Shown here: one piece after another, positions 7,429 through 13,497 of the stretch | Numbering within the stretch: position 1 is the stretch's first letter | Layout: each line of letters starts with the position of its first letter | From: Planctomycetota bacterium | GTDB lineage: Bacteria > Planctomycetota > Planctomycetia > Pirellulales > Pirellulaceae | Direction: 5' to 3' | Length of the DNA stretch: 15,800 bases | NCBI GenBank assembly: GCA_024274855.1 | Contig: JAJSAJ010000808.1 | Coordinates: forward strand, 1 to 15,800 | Notes under the pieces: model-generated | The model's input: the letters and a program-made list of their open reading frames with translations, nothing else | The model's database searches: none | Told to the model about the DNA's origin: nothing | Position numbers and translations under genes: made by a program

Positions 7429-7577
7429 AAATGCTTGTCACCTTGTATTCTTAACCGACCCGGTTCTTGAATCGGAGCTATTCGTCAGGCGAGTCGAGTT
7501 CTACGGTCTCCAACCCTCTCGGCCGCTGTGTTGTTTCTCTCTCGAACTGCGTTTGGATGACGCAGGGAGGATGAGCC

Positions 7578-7883
7578 ATGCATCGCATTACCAAGATCAC
7601 CGCCACATTCTGGACCAGCAATTGTTACCAGAATCACCCGGCCGGACAGATCAGTGCGCGCGTCGATGCAGGCATCCTTCAACAGACGCTCGTCTGGTTA
7701 TCGCACCGACTGGCGCTGATATCGGACAGGCTATCGGGTTTTGTCCCCGAGGCCCTGTTTTCCGGTTTGGCGACCAGATGCACGGTGTGCCCCGCTGGGG
7801 TACTGATGCCAGAACCGAGTGCGCGCCGATGTGGGCACTCAATGCGCTTCCGCCAATTGAGGCATGCCACAGTCAGAGTTTGA
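7578..7883 (+). CDS. Possible small hypothetical protein
   Basis: This 101-residue frame opens with ATG seven bases after GGAGG (7566-7570), an unusually good ribosome binding site for this spacer. The first half has codon use similar to the neighbouring genes; the second half is less convincing (several Cys and Arg, GMRFRQ-type composition). I recognise no domain, signal peptide or membrane segment. Overlapping open frames on both strands weaken the case. It could be the remnant of a longer gene that has lost frame. It lies 150 bp before the ECF sigma factor, so it could also be part of a leader. Confidence 0.25.
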   Translation: MHRITKITATFWTSNCYQNHPAGQISARVDAGILQQTLVWLSHRLALISDRLSGFVPEALFSGLATRCTVCPAGVLMPEPSARRCGHSMRFRQLRHATVRV

Positions 7884-8033
7884 CGGGCATTGTTGACAAT
7901 TGGCCTAGCCGAATGAGTCCCCGGATCTTTCGCGGATGACCCGCTTGCTGTACCGCTCGCGAAATTCCGCATCCAGTCATCGGCAAGCCATGTGCGCGAA
8001 GCCATTTGTCGCTTCGCGGGAAGAGAGAGAACC

Positions 8034-8606
8034 ATGTTGAATCAACGACTAGATGACGACAAATGGCGGGTTACCGAGCTGGTCATCGCCGCCCAACGGG
8101 GCGATCGCGAGGCGTTCGGCCAGTTGTTCGAGCGTTTCGAAAACGCGATCATGGCTATCGCTCGACGCCGAATGGGTGACGAGGGCGAGGCCCAGGAATT
8201 GTGTCAGGACGTCTTCATTCAGGCAATGTTGAAGCTGGACCAGCTGCGCGTGCCGGAGTGTTTCGGGGGATGGTTGCGTGCCATCGCACAGCGGATGGCC
8301 GTCAATCGTCTCATGCGGCGTCGCGTGCTGACGGTCACCGATGCCGAGATCCTGGATGGGAACGCGTCGGATTGCGACACGCCGCTGGCCTATGTCCTGG
8401 CCGACGAGCGCCGAACCCAATTGCTAGACGGTCTGAAGCAACTGGGTGAAATGGACCGCAAGACGCTCACCGCGTTTTACATGGAAGGCCGTTCGTTGTT
8501 GGAGATGAGCGACGATTTCCAGGCACCGCTCGGAACCATCAAGCGACGCTTGCACATGGCCCGAAAGCGGTTGGCCAAACAAGTCGACGCGCTCGTCGCC
8601 GTCTGA
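8034..8606 (+). CDS. ECF-type RNA polymerase sigma factor
   Basis: This 190-residue sigma-70 family protein carries only regions 2 and 4, the hallmark of ECF sigma factors, which direct RNA polymerase to a specific promoter set. Region 2 spans about residues 22-95 (QRGDREAFGQLFERF, EAQELCQDVFIQAM, then GWLRAIAQRMAVNRLMRR). Region 4 spans about 128-182 (MDRKTLTAFYMEGRSLLEMS, then GTIKRRLHMARKRLAK, the -35 recognition helix). The start at ATG 8034 matches the conserved planctomycete opening NQRLDDDKW. The GTG at 7992 is possible but adds 14 unrelated residues. Only a weak purine-rich site precedes it. No anti-sigma factor gene lies beside it, so control is probably by other means. It appears monocistronic, ending at a stem-loop. 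Confidence 0.9.
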   Translation: MLNQRLDDDKWRVTELVIAAQRGDREAFGQLFERFENAIMAIARRRMGDEGEAQELCQDVFIQAMLKLDQLRVPECFGGWLRAIAQRMAVNRLMRRRVLTVTDAEILDGNASDCDTPLAYVLADERRTQLLDGLKQLGEMDRKTLTAFYMEGRSLLEMSDDFQAPLGTIKRRLHMARKRLAKQVDALVAV

Positions 8607-8610
8607 ACCT

Positions 8611-8677
8611 TAATGCCCCGGCACGGCCATCACGGTTACCACAAGACGCCGTCTGCCGCCGCCGGGGGCATTTCTCT
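8611..8677 (+). terminator. Stem-loop terminator after the sigma factor
   Basis: AATGCCCCGGC (8612-8622) pairs with GCCGGGGGCATT (8661-8672) with one bulged base. It starts five bases after the stop codon and ends in TTTCTCTT. The loop is long (38 bases) and can fold internally, so efficiency is uncertain. Confidence 0.5.
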
Positions 8678-8756
8678 TGCTGCTCGAAAGAAACCGGCAA
8701 AACGCGAAACTCTCGCGATCAGTTTCCGAGCGTATTGTTCGTCACAACGAGGCGAT

Positions 8757-8857
8757 GTCTAGAAACCCGGAGAAGCACTGTTTCCGGGAGGGCAAAGCTC
8801 CTGCTGAGCCTCTTGTTTTGTCGGCCAAAACGGCTCGGCGGGAGCCTCGCCCTCCCG
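8757..8857. repeat. REP-like long palindromic repeat, copy 2
   Basis: The 27-base arm at 8785-8811 pairs with 8831-8857, with five mismatches and a 19-base loop that keeps the CTTGTTTTGT core of copy 1. It sits in the convergent gap between the sigma factor and plsC, 15 bases beyond the restored plsC stop. It may therefore serve as a transcript-end structure for the minus-strand cluster. Confidence 0.85.
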
Positions 8858-8872
8858 TTTTGAGAAAAATCA

Positions 8873-9528
8873 CTAGTCTTTCGAGGCACGGTCGCCCAAC
8901 CGAGAGCGTCTTGCCTCGCTACAGGACTCCGAAATTCCCCGTTCCAGCTCGCGCAACAATTGCTCATCAGAAAGCTCGGCTACGCGCACGGCTGGAATCG
9001 GCTCGCCAACACTCATGCGGATCGTCTTCAGTCGGGGCCACCGTTCGGTTCGTGGCCAAGCCTCAAGGCACCGTCAATTCCAACGGGCAGCAATGTAGCG
9101 CGGCCGCGGCGAGCCAACGCGATGAAGCCGGGGCTAAGCCGCGCCACTCGGCCGTCACGCGTCCGCGTCCCCTCCGGAAACACAAGCAGTGGCTCCTCAC
9201 GCCTCAGCCGTCTCAGCGATTCCCGACAACCACCGAGACTGATTCCGTCCCGATCGATCGGAATCGCATCAAGGAAGGTGATCAACCACGCAAACAGTCG
9301 GAACCGGAAAAGAGTCTTTCTCGCCAAGAAGTTCAGTCGCCGATTGAACGCAATGCCAACGAGCACCGGGTCGAAATAACTCTGGTGATTCGCACAGACC
9401 AGCACGGCTCCTTCCGACGGCATACGTGTTCGATGCAGGCATCGAAACCGAAAAAAGAAGAGCATGAACATACGGCAGACGAGACGAACCACGTCATAAC
9501 CGATTCGTTTTTTCAAGGATCGGGGCAT
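8873..9528 (-). pseudogene. plsC: PlsC-type 1-acylglycerol-3-phosphate acyltransferase, frameshifted
   Basis: The gene encodes a PlsC acyltransferase, which converts lysophosphatidic acid to phosphatidic acid at the inner membrane. The motifs are NHQSYFD (47-53, the catalytic HX4D), IPIDRDG (89-95), FPEGTR (117-122) and LLPVGIDG (146-153). N-terminal residues about 10-28 are hydrophobic. The frame then runs into a stop at 9028, giving only 166 residues. Just after GIDGA the next frame reads EAWPRTERWPRLKTIRMSVG, then GEPIPAVRVAEL, and ends at the TAG at 8873-8875. Adding one T to the TTG codon at 9064-9066 gives GIDGAFEAWPR and a protein of 218 residues, normal for the family. I use ATG 9528; TTG 9534 is also possible. 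The gene lies 37 bp after cmk. Either a real frameshift or a sequence error is possible. Confidence 0.85.
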
Positions 9529-9565
9529 AGCCAATCACACCACACCAATGCTATTCCAAGGCATG

Positions 9566-10228
9566 TTACGGGGATTCTTGGTCGATGCATTGCCGAATCA
9601 ATTGCTCGACACGATCGACAACTTGCTGAAGATCGAGCCCATCGGTTTCAATGATGGTCGCATCGACGGCCGGTTTCAAACGGCCAAACTTGCGGCTTTC
9701 ATCTTCCAGGTCACGTTGGTTCTGTTGCCGCAAAACGTCCTGCAGCGTAACGTCTTCACCCTGTTGTCGCAATTCGATCAACCGCCGTTCCGCACGTGTC
9801 TCGGCAGAAGCAACGAGGAACACTTTGCACTCGGCATCTGGAAATGCCAACGTACCTTGATCCCGCCCTTCGGTGACCATATTCCGGCCGGCAGCCAGCC
9901 GGCGTTGCAGTTGAACCAAGTGCATTCGCACGGCGTCATTGTCGGCGATTGGCCGCACGTTTGCCGTCACATCGCTTGTCCGGATCGCCTTGGTGACGTC
10001 GTGCCCGTCGAGCAGAACGCGATTGCTCTCAAGGACAATCCCTGTTCGGCGAGCGAGTCGAATGACCGCGTCACCATCCTGCAAGTCGACGCCATTTCGC
10101 ATGGCAGCGAGCGTCAAAGCACGATACATGGCCCCTGTATCGAGCAGTTGAAAATCGACTCGGCGAGCCACCTCCTTGGCCACGCTGCTTTTTCCGACAC
10201 CGGCCGGCCCATCAATCGTTGCAATCAC
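9566..10228 (-). CDS. cmk: Cytidylate kinase
   Basis: Cytidylate kinase phosphorylates CMP and dCMP with ATP in the cytoplasm. The 220-residue protein has Walker A GPAGVGKSS (7-15), LDTGAMYR (29-36), the EGRDQGT loop (120-126; many bacteria have GRDIGT), FPDAECKVFLVAS, and the lid segment RQQNQRDLEDESR (167-179). The length fits the family. I chose GTG 10228 because VIATIDGPAG matches the usual N-terminus and lies four bases after the stop of the upstream gene. ATG 10270 would add 14 residues by reading over the end of that gene. The order GH38-like gene, cmk, plsC with tight spacing suggests one transcript. cmk-plsC adjacency is seen in several bacterial groups. Confidence 0.93.
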   Translation of the reverse strand: MIATIDGPAGVGKSSVAKEVARRVDFQLLDTGAMYRALTLAAMRNGVDLQDGDAVIRLARRTGIVLESNRVLLDGHDVTKAIRTSDVTANVRPIADNDAVRMHLVQLQRRLAAGRNMVTEGRDQGTLAFPDAECKVFLVASAETRAERRLIELRQQGEDVTLQDVLRQQNQRDLEDESRKFGRLKPAVDATIIETDGLDLQQVVDRVEQLIRQCIDQESP

Positions 10229-10232
10229 CGTT

Positions 10233-13055
10233 TTACCACCGCGCCTCCAACTCGACCCACTCGTTGGCATTCACATTGATCTGAACGACGCCTTCGCTGA
10301 CGGTGCAATTCCCCAGATGTTTTCCGGAAAAATCGATCTGGCTGGCCTCGCTGATCGTCCGAAAGCTTTGAACACGAACGCGCGCCGAACGCCCGCACGT
10401 TTCGAGCAGCCGGACCGAGAATCCCCGAATGACGCCCTTGTCGATCAGCGGCTGCCAGTGCGTGGCCACGACATTGCGGCTGTTGATGTGGAATAGCCAA
10501 CTCGACGTCCCACTCGCCGGCGGAGCGATCGAGTTCCGAATCATCGGGCACGGCATCAGCAAGGATTCGGCCTGCTGGACCGGGTATTTCAAGTCGATTC
10601 CAATCCCGAGTTCAAACGACCTGGCACGCTCCCCACGGACGATCAACAGTGAATCGAGCACGCGGGATTCCGACCGGCGGTGAAAAGGCAAGCCACCGGT
10701 CAACAGAGTCACACTGCGGACAGCGTTTTCGATCTCGACGTAAAGAGGTGCTTCGAATCGTTTCGCTTCCGCATGCTGGCGAATTTGATTCACGCCACGC
10801 CACAAACTGGCCGATTCGCTCGGCCAAGCCAGGCGACACGCGAAATACGAGTTCCACGGATCCTCATCCAGTTCGACCAGCGGATCGAGGTCGATCATCA
10901 GCTTCAATATCCGACTCCCTCGCCAAATCTGATAACACTGCCGGTAGGTCGCCACGGTTTCGCCTTTACGGCTAACCAAGCGGCCTTCGGCAGTGATTTC
11001 GCCCATTGTCGGCGTTGCCGCCGTAACAACAACACGATCGGCCGCCATGATCGAATAGGTGGTCCGGCGACGCGTTGGCGCCGATGCACTTCTCTCGACC
11101 GAACGCATTGCCAGCTGCTGCGACACGCGATTGCCGCGCGTCTTGTATTCGTATACGGCCTGTAACGAACCGGTGACCGGATTAATGTGCGCTTCGAAGA
11201 ACTCGTTGTACAGACGATGCGACTCGGCCAGCGGTTGCGGAGGTCGTTTCTGAGCTTTTCTTGCTGACGATCCCGCAGCTTGGATCCAGGCAAATCCGAG
11301 GGGCGGGACGTCGACAACCGTGTACTTGTGCTCGCCCGACGCGGATGCTGAATAGATCGGCTTCTCAATCGCCGGCAGGCCGGTCAACTCGGAAAGATCG
11401 AGCCCGGTTCGCCGGACCAGACTGGATGGATTCACGACCAGATAGCCAGGTTCGGCGGCAGAATCGCCGCGAGGTACCTGGTCTGAAATGGATTGGACCG
11501 ACTGGGCAAGTGCATCGGCCAATTCGGCGTCCAGACCGGGCACGTCAGCCTGCTCGGCCGCCGCGTCAACCCGCCTCGCTAACTGCGAGCCGGTTTCGCG
11601 TGTCGGACCATTCGGCGTACCGACCAATGCCGCGATAGTCTCCAGCGTCTGAACCGCATCGACGTGCACCCGACGCTGCCAATAGCGCACCGATGTCGAT
11701 ATCGGATCCGCTTTCTCCTCCGCGACAGCTTGGGCCAGATACGGAGCGATATACTGGTCCGCCAGAAAATGCTCCAGCTGCGTGGGATACTCGGATTCCT
11801 GAAAGTACTCGCTCGCCGTAACGAACTTGCCGAGCAGGTTGCTGTAACGGGCTACACGCCGTAAATCGTGATACCAGGGGCTCACATGCGTCGGCCAGTG
11901 GGCCAGGCAAACGGTTGCGATGTGGTCCATATCCATCGTCTCGCCCAGCTTGGACGCGAACCCCAGAAATGTTTCGGCGGATGACGCATCCAACGGAGTC
12001 CGCCCGATGGCATCGATCGTCGTCAGATCCGGACCTTCCCAGCGAAGTTTGATTTGAGCACCTTCGGGGAGCTTCCCGCCATCAAGCGTCGCGATGATGG
12101 CACCGTCAAAACCAAGTTGGCGAAGAACAGCCGGGTGGATGACCGACATACCGAACCGGCGACGCCCATAAACCTCGGGGCGGCTCAATCCACGGTGCTC
12201 GATCGACTCAAGTCCGCGCCGCAGTTGGGCCAGAATCGTTTCGCAGCTGAGCAGTGTGGTTCGGCCTTCGGCAAACTCGCCACCGACCAGTCCGACGTGA
12301 CCCTCGCTTTGTCCTTGCCGAACCGCCTGCAGTGTCTCCGGAGCCGTCTGTTCCATCTGCTCGAGCAAATCGGCCGTTACCAGCAGATTCACAGGCACAT
12401 CCTGCATCACCAGCTGACGAAGGGGATCACCTAACGTGGATGGAGCCAGCAGGGTCAGGTCCAGGATGTAAGCATCCACCGCGTAGTAGTGGTCCCGTTC
12501 TTGTGCCAACAAGTCAAAGCAAGCGACCAGCTGCTGCTTGGCGCGATCCGCTTCGCCACCGACGGCCGCTTCGGCACCAGCAACGACCTGGTTGAAGAAG
12601 TGGATCTCATCCAGATTCGTCGCGTATCGCATTTGACGCGTCAGTAACTCGACCTGCAGATAACAGTAGCCGAGGGCCAGGAAATCGGCCGCCAGGTCCG
12701 GATCAATACGATCCAGCTGGTCAGCCACGGGGGGCAGAATCTGTTGGAAAATCGACTCGCGCGACAAATCACCTGTTACGACAATCGCCCCGTCGGCCCG
12801 AGCTCGATCGACAAAACCGGCCGGAACCTCCGGCTCACTGACTCCGGGAATCAGAATTAGATGTTGCGATACGTCGCTCGGAGGCGAGCTTGCGTGGTAC
12901 CAGTTCGGAGCATTTGCGGCCGTGGCCAGAATTGCGGGGTGCCACAGTGCCGTCCACGCGGCCAGCAGTCCATCAGCCTCCCCCCCCTGATGATGCATCG
13001 GGAAGTCCTCAAGGCTGTGGCATGGAAGCAGAATACAGGTTTCCCGATACGTCAT
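10233..13055 (-). CDS. GH38-like (alpha-mannosidase-related) protein, catalytic motif altered
   Basis: This 940-residue protein has a GH38-like plan: an N-terminal catalytic-type domain (about 1-340), a helical middle (about 430-525) and a beta-rich C-terminal half (about 535-940) with GLPFHRRSESRVLDSLLIVRG. The start at ATG 13055 gives MTYRETCILLPCHSLEDF, an opening I associate with planctomycete proteins of this type. The ATG at 13184 would prepend unrelated residues. In canonical GH38 enzymes the zinc-site motif is HSHND and the nucleophile lies in DPFGHS. Here the matching places read HSLED (13-17) and RRRFGMS (298-304), so key metal and nucleophile residues seem missing. It may be a non-canonical enzyme or a sugar-binding relative. 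No signal peptide is seen, so it is probably cytoplasmic. It leads the cmk-plsC cluster. Confidence 0.65.
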   Translation of the reverse strand: MTYRETCILLPCHSLEDFPMHHQGGEADGLLAAWTALWHPAILATAANAPNWYHASSPPSDVSQHLILIPGVSEPEVPAGFVDRARADGAIVVTGDLSRESIFQQILPPVADQLDRIDPDLAADFLALGYCYLQVELLTRQMRYATNLDEIHFFNQVVAGAEAAVGGEADRAKQQLVACFDLLAQERDHYYAVDAYILDLTLLAPSTLGDPLRQLVMQDVPVNLLVTADLLEQMEQTAPETLQAVRQGQSEGHVGLVGGEFAEGRTTLLSCETILAQLRRGLESIEHRGLSRPEVYGRRRFGMSVIHPAVLRQLGFDGAIIATLDGGKLPEGAQIKLRWEGPDLTTIDAIGRTPLDASSAETFLGFASKLGETMDMDHIATVCLAHWPTHVSPWYHDLRRVARYSNLLGKFVTASEYFQESEYPTQLEHFLADQYIAPYLAQAVAEEKADPISTSVRYWQRRVHVDAVQTLETIAALVGTPNGPTRETGSQLARRVDAAAEQADVPGLDAELADALAQSVQSISDQVPRGDSAAEPGYLVVNPSSLVRRTGLDLSELTGLPAIEKPIYSASASGEHKYTVVDVPPLGFAWIQAAGSSARKAQKRPPQPLAESHRLYNEFFEAHINPVTGSLQAVYEYKTRGNRVSQQLAMRSVERSASAPTRRRTTYSIMAADRVVVTAATPTMGEITAEGRLVSRKGETVATYRQCYQIWRGSRILKLMIDLDPLVELDEDPWNSYFACRLAWPSESASLWRGVNQIRQHAEAKRFEAPLYVEIENAVRSVTLLTGGLPFHRRSESRVLDSLLIVRGERARSFELGIGIDLKYPVQQAESLLMPCPMIRNSIAPPASGTSSWLFHINSRNVVATHWQPLIDKGVIRGFSVRLLETCGRSARVRVQSFRTISEASQIDFSGKHLGNCTVSEGVVQINVNANEWVELEARW

Positions 13056-13497
13056 GGCAATGGCTGGCGGCAAGAAATCACGTTGCGATCCGGGCTGAAC
13101 AACTCCGGTGCCCGGTAGATCAGGGACTCTACACCATATCGATCGATCGGGCGGATGTCGAGCAAGGTAGGGTGGACAAATCACGATCCGGGCGCCTCTT
13201 CCGGTGCTGTTCGGCCGCGCAACCGGCCGAAATCACGGCCGATCCGTTCGAATAGGGGGCTCGATCATTGACAATGGGGATCTTCCCTTTGTAGAGTGGA
13301 AGAGTAGTAATGACTCGGTGGCTCTTGTTCTGCGCCTCGACCGATTGGGGTGCCGTCTTACACATGCTTTTCTGTTTTTCTTATCCAATGCGATACTTTG
13401 GGTCACCGGTAGTAATACGGCCGGCTCACGTGACAAAGGCAACAGAGCGGAAATGCTGATTTGAGCCCGATGGATCTCGGACTTGAGGGGATTGTTC
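13056..13497. other. Divergent intergenic region before pilM
   Basis: These 442 bp separate the GH38-like gene from pilM. The region contains a fragment similar to the 253-277 palindrome (13167-13178) and a sigma-70-like promoter (13268-13297). I see no supported gene; short open frames here lack ribosome binding sites and known domains. Promoters of both genes should lie within it. Confidence 0.55.
13268..13297 (+). promoter_or_regulatory. Candidate sigma-70 promoter for pilM
   Basis: A perfect TTGACA (13268-13273) is followed after 18 bases by TAGAGT (13292-13297), which matches TATAAT at four of six positions. It lies 200 bp before the pilM start and points toward it. The long leader makes this tentative. 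Confidence 0.35.

Larger units (their letters stand above)
6553..8033. other. Repeat-rich spacer of about 1.5 kb
   Basis: This is the longest gene-poor stretch. It contains hairpins at 6640-6664, 6721-6749 and 6884-6904, the CGTGAACGGTTACGA motif at 6700, a long REP-like palindrome at 7013-7112, a shorter CCGTGAACGG copy at 7201 and a hairpin at 7400-7428. One short ORF with a good ribosome binding site starts at 7578. All other open frames lack a ribosome binding site, a family match or consistent codon use. Confidence 0.6.

Noticed and set aside
8677..9654. 325-residue plus-strand open frame
   Set aside because: It reads through the long palindromic repeat and antisense to plsC, whose motifs are unambiguous on the other strand. 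Its composition is low-complexity and matches no family.
9548..10279. 243-residue plus-strand open frame
   Set aside because: It is fully antisense to cmk, which has clear kinase motifs.
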